Assembly: GCA_017557885.1 (NCBI GenBank)
Contig: JAFYXV010000002.1
Location: 193,056-257,055, forward strand
Source of the DNA: a bacterium
Lineage (GTDB): Bacteria; Auribacterota; UBA3054
DNA: 64,000 nt
Direction: 5' to 3'
Shown: one piece after another, positions 39,668 to 48,879 of the stretch
How the letters are laid out: the number at the start of each line of letters is the position of its first letter
Position numbering within the stretch: position 1 is the stretch's first letter
Position numbers and translations under genes: made by a program
The notes under the pieces: generated by a model
The model's database searches: none
What the model was told of the DNA's origin: nothing
Seen by the model: the letters and a program-made list of their open reading frames with translations, nothing else

Positions 39668-41773
39668 ATGAAAAAACGGGCTTTTGCTCTTCTGTTTTTG
39701 ATTTCCAGCCTAACCCTTTTAGCCGATCCCGGCGTCATTCGCCTAAGGGACAATACGATCGATCCCAATGATCCCGCGATCCAAAGTACTGCCGAACTCA
39801 AGTGCTGTCCCACCGCTTCCGGAAGATACCAGTACATGGTGCAGCCCAAAAAGAATTTCAATTTTACGGAATTGAAGACCGTGGAAAGCCTCGGCGTTAA
39901 GATAACCGGCTTCTTCCCGCCCAACGCTTACCTTGCGCTGGCCGCTCCAGACGAAATCAGCAATTTGAAAACGCAGTTTGAGATCATCTACATTGGCGAA
40001 TATCTGCCGGAATACAAAATAGGCAGTTGCCAGTCCGCCAAAATAGCCGCCATGGGCCAACCCTTCAAGGCGGCCATCATATTGTCGAGCAAAGAAGAAT
40101 ATCCGGAAGTCAAGGATCTTCTTTTGGAAAACGGAGCGACGGATTGCCAAATCATCCACAGCGATCCCTTCATTATGGAGGCCATGATAACAAGGGAATT
40201 GGCTCATAGGCTTGCCAAGCTTAGCGCCGTCATAGACATTGCGGAAAAAGGCGCTCTGTTGGTGAACAACGACGTTGCGAAGGGCGACAATTTGATGAAC
40301 GTGGAGAAGGTCAACAAGACCGGCTACACGGGGAAGGGCGTCAAAGTGGCCGTCGTTGACACCGGGCTTGACAGCGGCAACCCCAATAGCAATTTTCATC
40401 CTGATTTCCAAGACAAAGACGTTACTATCGTAAAGAGCAGCGGAAGCGACCTGTACTGGGGCTACGACATATCCGGGCACGGCACCCACGTGACTGGCTC
40501 CGCCGTCGGAACCGGCGCGGTGGAAAACGGCAAGTACGCCGGCACGGCCCCCGACGCTTCGCTTTATTTCATCGCCATCGGCTGCCAGGACTACAGCCTT
40601 TGCTATGTCAAGGACGAAGAGATCAAGGCCGCCTACGACGCGGGCTCCCGCATCATGAACAACAGCTGGAGCGACGCCGATTACACCGGCAGCTACAATT
40701 GGAAAACCGTCTGGTTCGACAGATTGGCGCATGATTACGACGACATGCTGATCGTCTTCTCCGCCGGCAACGCCAACGACGATATCGCAACGGAAGACAA
40801 CATAAACATCCACTCTTTCGCGGCCTGCAAAAACGTCCTGGTGGTGGCGGCTGCGGAAAGCTACAGACCTGACAGAACCGAAACTTACGGAAGCGAGCGT
40901 CTGACAGCCAACGACTTTTTCAAAGACGACAAAATGGCCTATCCCTCCGACGGCGTCCACCAGGGCATGGCTTGCTTTTCCGGCCGGGGACCCTGCAGCG
41001 ACGGGCGCATAAAGCCTGACATTGCGGCGCCGGGGACCCTGGTCTGCTCCACCGAATCGATCATGGACAGTTACAACGACTGGGAGCGCAAAAGGTACTA
41101 CACTTACATGTCCGGCACTTCCATGGCCGCGCCTTTGGCCGCGGGAGCCTGCGCCGACATCCTGCAGTACCTCAAGGAAAGCGGCGTGAAAGATCCCTCC
41201 TCCGCACTTATAAAGGCTGTCGCCTTGAACGGTGCAAGATCCATGGGCACCGGGCAATACGAAGGATACAGAGAGATCCCCAACGTTACTCCCAACAGTG
41301 TCAACGGCTACGGTCACATCGATCTAATTGAGAGCATTAATCCCGCCTGCGGGAAGCTCTTCACCATGGAGGGAACGCTAACCAATTCCGGCGATACCGT
41401 CTCCTTCCCCTGCTCGAAAAGCACCGCAGGCCCTGTCAGGGTGACGCTTTGTTGGAACGACTGTCCCGGGACCACGAGCGCCATGAGCGCGCTGGTCAAC
41501 GACCTCGACCTTACCATTTCAGATAGCAAAAACACTTACTACGCCGGCGGCGCCGCTAAGAAAAGCGACAGCGAAAACAACGTTGAGCAGATCTGGATCA
41601 AGGATTTCCCCACAGGCGAAAACATCGAAATCAGCGTAAAAGGTTATAATATTATGGAAGGGCCGCAGCGCTTCGCCGTCGCCATAAGCGGCGTGGACGA
41701 AGCGGTGCCCGAACCGACCTTCACTTTTGCAATTCTAATTTTAGCCCTGCTTCTTGGCAGAAAAACGAGATAA
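39668..41773 (+). CDS. Subtilisin-like serine protease with PEP-CTERM tail (copy 1)
   Basis: A 701-residue secreted S8 protease starting at the ATG at 39668, with signal peptide up to about residue 19 (SSLTLLADPG). A prodomain-like region of about 200 residues precedes the catalytic domain. The triad is Asp in VAVVDTGLDSG (about 230), His in GHGTHVTGSAVGTG (about 272) and Ser in GTSMAAPLAAG (about 483). A C-terminal beta-sandwich (TLCWNDCPG and ALVNDLDLTI) resembles that of the KP-43 subfamily. The end is a PEP-CTERM-type sorting signal: VPEP, hydrophobic stretch, then basic GRKTR. It is probably anchored or exported by an exosortase-like system encoded elsewhere. Tandem with a close paralogue four bases downstream. 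Confidence 0.92.
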   Translation: MKKRAFALLFLISSLTLLADPGVIRLRDNTIDPNDPAIQSTAELKCCPTASGRYQYMVQPKKNFNFTELKTVESLGVKITGFFPPNAYLALAAPDEISNLKTQFEIIYIGEYLPEYKIGSCQSAKIAAMGQPFKAAIILSSKEEYPEVKDLLLENGATDCQIIHSDPFIMEAMITRELAHRLAKLSAVIDIAEKGALLVNNDVAKGDNLMNVEKVNKTGYTGKGVKVAVVDTGLDSGNPNSNFHPDFQDKDVTIVKSSGSDLYWGYDISGHGTHVTGSAVGTGAVENGKYAGTAPDASLYFIAIGCQDYSLCYVKDEEIKAAYDAGSRIMNNSWSDADYTGSYNWKTVWFDRLAHDYDDMLIVFSAGNANDDIATEDNINIHSFAACKNVLVVAAAESYRPDRTETYGSERLTANDFFKDDKMAYPSDGVHQGMACFSGRGPCSDGRIKPDIAAPGTLVCSTESIMDSYNDWERKRYYTYMSGTSMAAPLAAGACADILQYLKESGVKDPSSALIKAVALNGARSMGTGQYEGYREIPNVTPNSVNGYGHIDLIESINPACGKLFTMEGTLTNSGDTVSFPCSKSTAGPVRVTLCWNDCPGTTSAMSALVNDLDLTISDSKNTYYAGGAAKKSDSENNVEQIWIKDFPTGENIEISVKGYNIMEGPQRFAVAISGVDEAVPEPTFTFAILILALLLGRKTR

Positions 41774-41777
41774 AAAC

Positions 41778-43901
41778 ATGAAAAAACTTATTGCCATCAT
41801 CCTTTTCAGTTCTCTGAGCCTTACTCTTCTGGCCGATCCCGGCCTTATAAGGCTCTCAAGCGCCACCATCGATCCCGCTTCCCCGAAAGTTGCGAACGCG
41901 GAAACACTCAATTCCTCCCCCACCGCCGAGGGGAAGTATCAGTTCATCGTGCAGCCGGAAAAAAATTTCAGCTCTGCGGAACTGAAAGAGATAAAAGAAC
42001 TGGGGCTTACTAAGATCGGCACCATTCCGCCGAACGCCTACATTTTCCTGGCCTCCAAAGAACAGATAAAAGAGCTTGGCGAAGTATTCCCTCTTTTGTA
42101 TTGCTCCGAATACAAGCCGGAATACAAAGTCGCCTTAATCGCCCAGAAAAAGACCGCAGAGACACCCGTTTCGGAAAAAGTTTTGATTGGTCTTGCGACG
42201 GCTGACAGTTATGACGCGGTTGCGGAATTCTTGAAAGCGAAAAATGTGACTGAGTACAAACTGCTTCACAAAGACCCGCCTGTCGTTGAAGCGAATATTC
42301 CCCTCTCCCTGGTTTCTAATCTCGCCGCCAAAAGCGAAGTCTTGAGCGTCGAAATAAAACCCGTGAAAAAATTAATGAATGACGTTGCCAGAAGCGATGA
42401 GCTGATGAACGTTGACCGCGCCAACAACTCCGGCTACACCGGGAAAGGCGTGATGGTTATAGTAACGGACACCGGATTAGACAGCGGAGACACCGCCAAC
42501 ATACACGACGACTTCCAGGATAAGAACGTGATCGGCGTCGTGGGCGAATGGAACACCACGAGGACTGACTGGAGAGATCTTAACGGTCACGGCACCCACG
42601 TGGCGGGCTCCGCAACAGGAACGGGCGCTCACTACGGCGGCGAATACGCCGGAACAGCCAGGGAAGCTGATCTCTATTTCATCTGCCTGGGCGACGCCTC
42701 CTCTTCTATTGCCGATCTTTCGGACAACGACATTGCGAACGCTTACGAAGCCGGCGGAAGAGTAATGAACAACAGCTGGGGCTCCAGTTCATACAATTAC
42801 CAGGGAGCATACACCAGCACGGCTCAATACTACGACGCCCTGGCAATACAATATCCCGATCTGCTCCTGCTCTTCGCCGCCGGTAACGAGAACGAAGAGA
42901 TCGACATCTATGATAATTTTTCCCTTTCCTACGAAGCTGTCGCCAAAAACTCCATGACGGTGGGCGCCTCGGAAAGCTACCGTCCGGAATACCCCTATAC
43001 CTACGGCATGCTCTGGGAACTGGCGAGCGACAATCCCTATTACAACGACAAGGCCGCCTATCCTTACAACGAAACTCAGCAGGGCATGGCCTACTTCTCC
43101 AGCCGCGGACCCGCCAAGGACGGCAGAGCCAAACCAGACATCGTGGCGCCCGGCACCTGGATCTATTCCGCGGAATCGCTTTATGACGATGACAACGACG
43201 GCGAAAGAAAATCCTATTACACTTTTATGTTCGGAACCTCCATGGCCACGCCCCTGACTTCCGGCGCGGCGGCCTGCGCCCTGCAGTATCTCAAAGAAAA
43301 TACCGACATCGCCTCCCCCTCCTGCGCGCTTGTCAAAGCGCTGCTCATCAACGGCGCCAGGACTATGGGCAAAGGTCAGTTCGACAGCTGCACTGAGATC
43401 CCGGAAGTCGTCCCCAACTGGGTGAACGGCTTCGGGCATGTCAATCTTAACGAAAGCTTGGATCCCTCATGCGGCAAACTCTTCGCCACAGAGGGAACAA
43501 TAAATGAGACCGGCCAATCCGTCTCCTATTTCTTCACTAAGGAAAGTGAAGGCCCTGTTTCCGCCACGCTCTGCTGGAGCGATTATCCCGGCACGGTGGG
43601 CGCAGCCTTGGCCTTGGTCAACGACCTTGACATCGTCGTGAGCGACGGAGAAACCGATTATTACTCCGGAGGAAAAACAGGACACAACGACTTTAAGAAT
43701 AACTGTGAGCGCTGTCAGGTGAACGATTTTCCCGCCGGCAGCCGCATAGAAGTAAAAGTTACTGGCTACAACGTTATGGAAGGACCCCAGAACTTCGCGC
43801 TCTGCGTTTCCGGCATAAACGATGTCGTCCCCGAACCGACCGCGATCATGACCTTCCTGCTCTCCTTGGTATTTTTGGCCTCGCGCAGACGCAAATTATG
43901 A
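41778..43901 (+). CDS. Subtilisin-like serine protease with PEP-CTERM tail (copy 2)
   Basis: A 707-residue paralogue of the previous gene, starting at the ATG at 41778 four bases after its stop. Catalytic Asp is in VTDTGLDSG (about 230), His in GHGTHVAGSATGTG (about 272) and Ser in GTSMATPLTSG (about 488). The prodomain, the DPGLIRLSSATIDP mature-side start and the NDLDIVV beta-sandwich correspond to copy 1. The C-terminus is VPEP followed by a hydrophobic stretch and the basic end SRRRKL. The pair suggests a recent duplication with maintained function, perhaps with different substrates. Confidence 0.92.
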   Translation: MKKLIAIILFSSLSLTLLADPGLIRLSSATIDPASPKVANAETLNSSPTAEGKYQFIVQPEKNFSSAELKEIKELGLTKIGTIPPNAYIFLASKEQIKELGEVFPLLYCSEYKPEYKVALIAQKKTAETPVSEKVLIGLATADSYDAVAEFLKAKNVTEYKLLHKDPPVVEANIPLSLVSNLAAKSEVLSVEIKPVKKLMNDVARSDELMNVDRANNSGYTGKGVMVIVTDTGLDSGDTANIHDDFQDKNVIGVVGEWNTTRTDWRDLNGHGTHVAGSATGTGAHYGGEYAGTAREADLYFICLGDASSSIADLSDNDIANAYEAGGRVMNNSWGSSSYNYQGAYTSTAQYYDALAIQYPDLLLLFAAGNENEEIDIYDNFSLSYEAVAKNSMTVGASESYRPEYPYTYGMLWELASDNPYYNDKAAYPYNETQQGMAYFSSRGPAKDGRAKPDIVAPGTWIYSAESLYDDDNDGERKSYYTFMFGTSMATPLTSGAAACALQYLKENTDIASPSCALVKALLINGARTMGKGQFDSCTEIPEVVPNWVNGFGHVNLNESLDPSCGKLFATEGTINETGQSVSYFFTKESEGPVSATLCWSDYPGTVGAALALVNDLDIVVSDGETDYYSGGKTGHNDFKNNCERCQVNDFPAGSRIEVKVTGYNVMEGPQNFALCVSGINDVVPEPTAIMTFLLSLVFLASRRRKL

Positions 43902-43937
43902 TCGCTTAAACCATCATATTGCTGATTTAAAATTTTA

Positions 43938-43973
43938 GGAACTTTGCTGCTTCGGCAGCAAAGTTCCTTTTTT
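43938..43973 (+). terminator. Terminator after the protease pair
   Basis: GGAACTTTGCTGC and GCAGCAAAGTTCC form a perfect 13-bp stem closed by a UUCG tetraloop and followed by six T. On the other strand it may also slow the priA transcript. Confidence 0.95.
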
Positions 43974-44001
43974 ATACATATACTCGGGTTTTTTAGAAAA
44001 C

Positions 44002-46242
44002 TCAGACTGGATCGACGTCCACCTGGCACTTGACGTTTGAGGTGCTCTTGAGGAAGTTCTTTGCCGGGCGGATCAAGGTCTCCATGGCGCGAGGGACGGA
44101 AGAAACGCGCATGTGTATCTGCCAGCGGTATTCGTTGAAGGCGAAGGCGGGATAGGCTTCCTCCACTTCCGTAAGGTAAAAATATCCCGCCATGCCGTCG
44201 GAAAGCGCCGCAATCTTCTTCCTGGCTTTATCGGCGGCGGCGTAAGCTTTTTTGCTGTCTTTGGAACGGAAGATTATCTCTATGATGTGGCTGAAGGGCG
44301 GGTAATTGAATTCCCGGCGCTCCTCCATTTCTTTTTTCACAAAGCCCTCCCAATCGCCTCCCACGGCGCATCTGAGGACCGAGGCTTCCGGCGTGTAGGA
44401 TTGGACTATGGATTTGCCGGCTTTTGCTCCCCTGCCGGAGCGGCCCACCACCTGGGTGACCAGCTGGAACGTCCTCTCTCCGGAACGGAAATCCGGGGTA
44501 TTGAGGGAAATGTCGGCGTTCAGAACGCCCACCAAAGTGACATTGTGAAAATCAAGGCCCTTGGCGATCATTTGCGTGCCGAGAAGTATGTCGAACTCGT
44601 GGGCCGCGAAATCCCCCAGGATCTTTTCGTGGGCGCCTCTTTTGGAAGTGGTGTCCCTGTCCATGCGGCCTATTTTGGCTTCCGGGAACATGGCGTGCAG
44701 AAGGTTCTCCACCCGCTGGGTCCCGTAACCAGCCGGCTTAAGGTTGACGCCGCACTCCGGGCATTTGTAGGGCGGAAGGTATTCCTCCGTATAGCCGCAG
44801 AGATGGCACTTCAGGAGATTGTCCCTTTTGTGGTAAGCCAGCGGCACGGAACAGCTGGGGCATTTCAGCGTTTCATAACACTCCGGGCAGATCAGCCTGG
44901 GAACGTAGCCCCGGCGGTTCAGGAAAAGAATCGCCTGCTCCCTTTTTTCCAGGCAGTCGGCCAAAGCGGTTTTCAGGGAGCGGGAGACCAGCCCGAATTG
45001 CGGCGCCGCCAAAACTTCCTGGTTGAGGTCCACCAGTTCCGTTTCGATGTCGGCTGAAGCGCAGACTCTTTTTTTCAAATTCAGCAGAGTGTATTTACCA
45101 AGCTGGACGTTCCTGACGCTTTCCAAAGACGGCGTGGCGGATCCCAGGACCACCGGGCAGTTCTCCAGTTTGGCGCGCATGACCGCCAGATCCCTGGCGT
45201 TGTAATATGGCGCTTCGCCGTTCTGCTTGTAGCTGCCCTCGTGCTCCTCGTCCACTATGACGCAGCCGAGATCGGAGACCGGGGAAAAAATGGCCGAGCG
45301 GGCGCCCACGACGACTCTGGCGTGGCCTTCCCTGATGCGCCACCACTGGTTGTGGCGCTCCTTGTCGCTCTGGGCGCTGTGCAAGACGGCGACCTTTGAG
45401 CCGAAGCGGCCCCGGAAACGGTCGGCGGTCTGGGGAGTCAGGGCGATCTCCGGCACCAGCACGATGGCGGTCTTGTTGGCTTTCAGGGCTTCTGCGATGA
45501 TATGGAGGTAAACTTCCGTTTTTCCGCTTCCGGTGACGCCGTGCAAAAGGAAAGCCCCGAATTCGTTTTTCTTTTCAAGAACTTTTTCCACCGCGGCCTT
45601 TTGATCCTCCGTAAGTTCGGGAGGAATATTGGGAAGCGCGGCTTCGTCGTCCCTCAGGGACCAGTGCTTTTCCAAAGCGATCTCAATTATCCCCTGCTTT
45701 TCAATGGCCCTTACTGAAGCCAGGTCGCACTCCGCCCTTTCCCTGAGTTCCTGCAGGAGCAGCGGGCTTTTCTGATCAGGGGAAGCCGCCTTCAGCATAA
45801 GGCAGCGCAAAAGGTTTCTTTTTTTCCAGAAGCGTTCGGCGACTTTCTTGTATAGCTCTTCCAATTCTTCCGGGGAACGCTTGATCTTTACCACATGCAC
45901 CAATCCGAGATCCGTGGCCCGGTGGCGGACGGGAGCCGGCAGGAAGCAGCGCAGGGCCTGGCCCAGACCGCAGAAATAATAGTCGGAGACAAAAATGGCC
46001 AGCTTCATCAAAGGCGGCGTGATCATTGCCACCTTGTCCACCAGGGAACTGATCTCCTTTAGCTCTATGCCCTTGGGTATCTCAGAATCTTCTTTAACAA
46101 TGTAGCCTACCCTTTGAGTCTTTCCCAAAGGCGCCATGACCCGCGTTCCCATCCGGGCTCCCTCTCTTAAAGATTCCGGAACGCGGTAGGTGTAGTGGGT
46201 GTCGAGGTTGGCTTCAAAGGCTATCGAGACGTATTCTGGCAT
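44002..46242 (-). CDS. priA: Primosomal helicase PriA
   Basis: Restarts stalled replication forks by loading the replicative helicase. The 746-residue protein has an N-terminal DNA-binding region with the typical THYTYRVPESL start, Walker A GVTGSGKTEVYL (about 236) and DEEH box (about 330). Its zinc-binding insertion contains repeated CxxC pairs (CPECYETLKCPSC and later CHLCGYTEEY, CPECG), and GRSGRG motif VI follows. A near-consensus extended -10 lies only seven bases before its ATG and no Shine-Dalgarno sequence is seen, suggesting a leaderless message. Confidence 0.97.
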   Translation of the reverse strand: MPEYVSIAFEANLDTHYTYRVPESLREGARMGTRVMAPLGKTQRVGYIVKEDSEIPKGIELKEISSLVDKVAMITPPLMKLAIFVSDYYFCGLGQALRCFLPAPVRHRATDLGLVHVVKIKRSPEELEELYKKVAERFWKKRNLLRCLMLKAASPDQKSPLLLQELRERAECDLASVRAIEKQGIIEIALEKHWSLRDDEAALPNIPPELTEDQKAAVEKVLEKKNEFGAFLLHGVTGSGKTEVYLHIIAEALKANKTAIVLVPEIALTPQTADRFRGRFGSKVAVLHSAQSDKERHNQWWRIREGHARVVVGARSAIFSPVSDLGCVIVDEEHEGSYKQNGEAPYYNARDLAVMRAKLENCPVVLGSATPSLESVRNVQLGKYTLLNLKKRVCASADIETELVDLNQEVLAAPQFGLVSRSLKTALADCLEKREQAILFLNRRGYVPRLICPECYETLKCPSCSVPLAYHKRDNLLKCHLCGYTEEYLPPYKCPECGVNLKPAGYGTQRVENLLHAMFPEAKIGRMDRDTTSKRGAHEKILGDFAAHEFDILLGTQMIAKGLDFHNVTLVGVLNADISLNTPDFRSGERTFQLVTQVVGRSGRGAKAGKSIVQSYTPEASVLRCAVGGDWEGFVKKEMEERREFNYPPFSHIIEIIFRSKDSKKAYAAADKARKKIAALSDGMAGYFYLTEVEEAYPAFAFNEYRWQIHMRVSSVPRAMETLIRPAKNFLKSTSNVKCQVDVDPV

Positions 46243-46248
46243 ATTTCA

Positions 46249-46257
46249 ATTATAGCA
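46249..46257 (-). promoter_or_regulatory. Extended -10 element abutting the priA start codon
   Basis: The minus strand reads TGCTATAAT ending seven bases before the ATG. Transcription would start at or one or two bases from the A of ATG. No ribosome-binding site fits between. Confidence 0.45.
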
Positions 46258-46304
46258 AAGGGGAAACAGGCGGAACGTTGTGAATACGGTAATTTTTCGT
46301 CTCT

Positions 46305-47105
46305 TTACGACCTACGGTCTGTCTCAAAAAAGGCAGGGGCGGCTTTTTCAAAATTAAAAAAGCGCTCCGAATTGGCCTCCGTCAGCTTTTCCGTTTCCTC
46401 CAGGCTTAAACCCGTCAGTTCCGCATAAGCTTCGGCCACTTCCATGACCTGCAGGGGCCTCACCAGAGGAGGCCTGACTTTGTCGGTGCCTATGTAGGGG
46501 CTGTCGGTCTCCAGAAGAACTCTTTCGTTGGGGACGCTAAGGGCCAGCTCTTTGGCTTTCCTGGCGTTGCTTCTGGTAATGGTCCCGGAAAAGCTAACGT
46601 AAGCCCCCATTTCCAAAAAGGGGCCTAACTGTTCCTTAGAGCAGGAGCAGCTGTGAAGCAAAAAAGAGACCGGCTTGGCTTGGAACTGGCGCTTCAGAAG
46701 CTCCAGGAGCTCGAAATAAGCCTTCCTGCAGTGAATGACTAGTGGTTTATCGTATTCGGCGGCAAAAGCCGCTTCCCGCTCAAACCAGGCGCTTTGCCGA
46801 GCAAGATCGCTCCCGGGCAGGAAGGCGTCAAGGCCAACCTCCCCCACCGCCAGGCATTTCGGATGTTTTACAAGGGCTTCCCTGAGGCCAAGCGGTTCCT
46901 TGTCGTCAAGGAAAAGCGGATGAACGCCTATGGCAAAATAAACGTCGCGGTTCTTTTCCGCAATGTCCCTGGCTCTTTCCCAAAAAAGCGGACTGTAGGC
47001 CGGGATGAGAAAGCGCCGGACTCCCGCTTCGCGGGCGCGGCGCAAATTGCCTTCCAGATCCCGAAAGATGCCTTCGTCCGTCAGATGGGTGTGGACGTCA
47101 AACAT
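46305..47105 (-). CDS. tatD: TatD-family metal-dependent deoxyribonuclease
   Basis: A 266-residue TIM-barrel hydrolase of the TatD family, which trims DNA 3' ends. Metal and active-site residues lie in FDVHTHL, AVGEVGLDAF, LVIHCRKA, LLHSCSCS and LETDSPYI. It overlaps the radical SAM gene by eight bases and is the last gene of the gyrB-to-tatD series. In other bacteria TatD relatives are also linked to D-Tyr-tRNA handling, but nothing here points to that. Confidence 0.92.
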   Translation of the reverse strand: MFDVHTHLTDEGIFRDLEGNLRRAREAGVRRFLIPAYSPLFWERARDIAEKNRDVYFAIGVHPLFLDDKEPLGLREALVKHPKCLAVGEVGLDAFLPGSDLARQSAWFEREAAFAAEYDKPLVIHCRKAYFELLELLKRQFQAKPVSFLLHSCSCSKEQLGPFLEMGAYVSFSGTITRSNARKAKELALSVPNERVLLETDSPYIGTDKVRPPLVRPLQVMEVAEAYAELTGLSLEETEKLTEANSERFFNFEKAAPAFFETDRRS

Positions 47106-48033
47106 AATAAAAATCCTTCCCGTCCTGGGTGCGGGAACGGATCAGCCCTTTTTCCAAAAGGATCTTCAGAAGCGCCTCGGTCTCTTTAAGAGGGTATCCC
47201 TTGGCTTCCACCAGATCCTCCAAAGACATTATCCGATGTCTTAGGGCCTCCAGAAGCTCCTCCTCATTGACGTTTTTAGTCTCTTTCAAAGGGGCGCTGT
47301 GATAGGAGGCGATGACTTCCGCCTTGGGAATGAAATAGCGGGCCCATTTTTCCATTTCCTCCCTGGGGATCGGCATGACGTCCTTGTCCGCCGGGGGCCT
47401 GACGGCGGTGTTTAATTGGACGGAATCCACATGGAGGCTGCGGGACAAAAGGGAAAGGGCTTTTATCTGGTCCTCGTTGTCGTTTATGCCTGGCGCCAGA
47501 AAGATCTCCAGGTAGATTTTGCCTTTTCCTCTGTATTCCTGACAGAAAAGCTGCAGTCCTTCCAGATATTCGGCGAAGGAAAGATCCTCGACGGGGCGGT
47601 TGATCTTTTTGAAAGTGGCTTCGTCCGCGGCGTCCAGGTTCGGCATGACGATGTCCGCATTCATGGCCGCCCGGCGGGCCGAGGGGTCCATGAAAAGCGT
47701 GCCGTTGGTGATGAGGCAGCAAGGCAGGCCGGTTATTTCCTTTATGCCTTTTATGATCTTTTCAAGGGAGAGCGCCAAAAGCGGCTCCCCGGAGCCAGCC
47801 AGCGTCACGATGTCCGCCTCGTTGCCGGCTTCCTTCCAGTCTTTCAGTTCCGAGAGGACCTCTTCCGGCGGAAAGAAATCTCTTCTTTGCTTGGTGAGTT
47901 CCGTGGTGCGCCCGCACTCGCAGTAAACGCAGTCCAGAGTGCAGGTCTTGAAGGGCAGAAGGTCGATTCCCAGGGAACGGCCCAGACGGCGCGAGGCCAC
48001 GGGCCCGAAAATGTGCTTGTAACTTGCGGCCAT
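47098..48033 (-). CDS. Radical SAM protein (COG0731-like)
   Basis: A 311-residue radical SAM enzyme. The start FGPVASRRLGRSLGIDLLP and the cluster motif CTLDCVYCECG (CxxxCxxC) match the COG0731 group, which includes relatives of wyosine synthase TYW1. These small bacterial members have no assigned substrate. A winged-helix-like tail (about 255-311; ALRHRIMSLEDLVEAKGYPL and KGLIRSR) suggests nucleic-acid binding. It sits between the uracil-DNA glycosylase and tatD genes and overlaps tatD by eight bases. Confidence 0.85.
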   Translation of the reverse strand: MAASYKHIFGPVASRRLGRSLGIDLLPFKTCTLDCVYCECGRTTELTKQRRDFFPPEEVLSELKDWKEAGNEADIVTLAGSGEPLLALSLEKIIKGIKEITGLPCCLITNGTLFMDPSARRAAMNADIVMPNLDAADEATFKKINRPVEDLSFAEYLEGLQLFCQEYRGKGKIYLEIFLAPGINDNEDQIKALSLLSRSLHVDSVQLNTAVRPPADKDVMPIPREEMEKWARYFIPKAEVIASYHSAPLKETKNVNEEELLEALRHRIMSLEDLVEAKGYPLKETEALLKILLEKGLIRSRTQDGKDFYYV

Positions 48034-48042
48034 CGGCCCTCC

Positions 48043-48879
48043 TTAATTTTTCTTAAGATATTCCACGACCTGAAGAACGTCGTTCCAGACTTTTCTTCTG
48101 ACTTCCACGGTATATTCTCTCAACACATAGGAGGGGTGGTAAGTCGGCATGACGGGAATAGTCATGCCGTCCAATCTGAGGGTGTGGAAAGAGCCGCGCA
48201 GAGCGTTGATGCCGGATCTGGTGTTCAAAAGGTAGCGCGACGCGAAGGCTCCCAAAGCGATTATTACCTTGGGCCTGATTATCTTTATCTGCCAGACCAG
48301 GGCCGGCGTGCAGCAGTCTATCTCGTTGGGCTGGGGATCGCGGTTCATGGGCGGACGGCATTTCAATACGTTGGCGATGTAAACGCTCTTTCTCGGGATC
48401 TTCATGCCTTTTTCTATGATATCCGTCAAAAGCTCACCGGCCCTGCCCACGAAAGGCTCGCCCTGAAGATCTTCGTCTTCTCCGGGCGCTTCTCCAATGA
48501 ACATCAGTTTCGTCTCGGGATCTCCGGAACCGAAGACCAGATTGTGCCGGTCTTTGAAAAGCGGGCACTGCCGGCATTCAAGCATGTATTCCCTGAGCAG
48601 CCTGAGATCCTCCGCCTTGTCCTGCCCTTTGGGAAGGAAGGGCTGACGGACTTTCTGCAGACCGTCCCCGCCCGGCGCTCCCGCGCCGGAAGGCAAGGCT
48701 GCCGCCTTGGCTTTCTCCGCCGCTTTCTTTTTTGCCTTGGTTATTTTTTCCAGATAAGCCTTCGGATCCCCGGGTTCCGGGGGCAGCGTTTCAGGCGCTA
48801 TGGCCTGCCACCTTCCCAGGGTCATCTCCTGGCGAAGATAGTCTTTCACTAGGGGAATCAAAGGCTCGCGGGGGCTCAT
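48043..48879 (-). CDS. Family 4 uracil-DNA glycosylase (with N-terminal extension)
   Basis: Removes uracil from DNA in base-excision repair. The start chosen (48879) overlaps the stop of the upstream gene as ATGA and gives 278 residues. Residues 1 to about 85 are an Ala/Lys/Pro-rich extension also seen in several PVC homologues. The catalytic part has the iron-sulfur cysteines (ECRQCPLF, NVLKCRP, IDCCTPAL), GEAPGEDEDLQGEPFVGRAG and the HPSYVLRE motif, which together mark family 4. It is followed after nine bases by the radical SAM gene. Confidence 0.92.
   Translation of the reverse strand: MSPREPLIPLVKDYLRQEMTLGRWQAIAPETLPPEPGDPKAYLEKITKAKKKAAEKAKAAALPSGAGAPGGDGLQKVRQPFLPKGQDKAEDLRLLREYMLECRQCPLFKDRHNLVFGSGDPETKLMFIGEAPGEDEDLQGEPFVGRAGELLTDIIEKGMKIPRKSVYIANVLKCRPPMNRDPQPNEIDCCTPALVWQIKIIRPKVIIALGAFASRYLLNTRSGINALRGSFHTLRLDGMTIPVMPTYHPSYVLREYTVEVRRKVWNDVLQVVEYLKKN

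Noticed and set aside
39743-41317. 524-codon minus-strand frame inside the first subtilase
   Set aside because: The plus strand encodes an intact triad and signal peptide; the antisense product is a Val/Gly-rich shadow.
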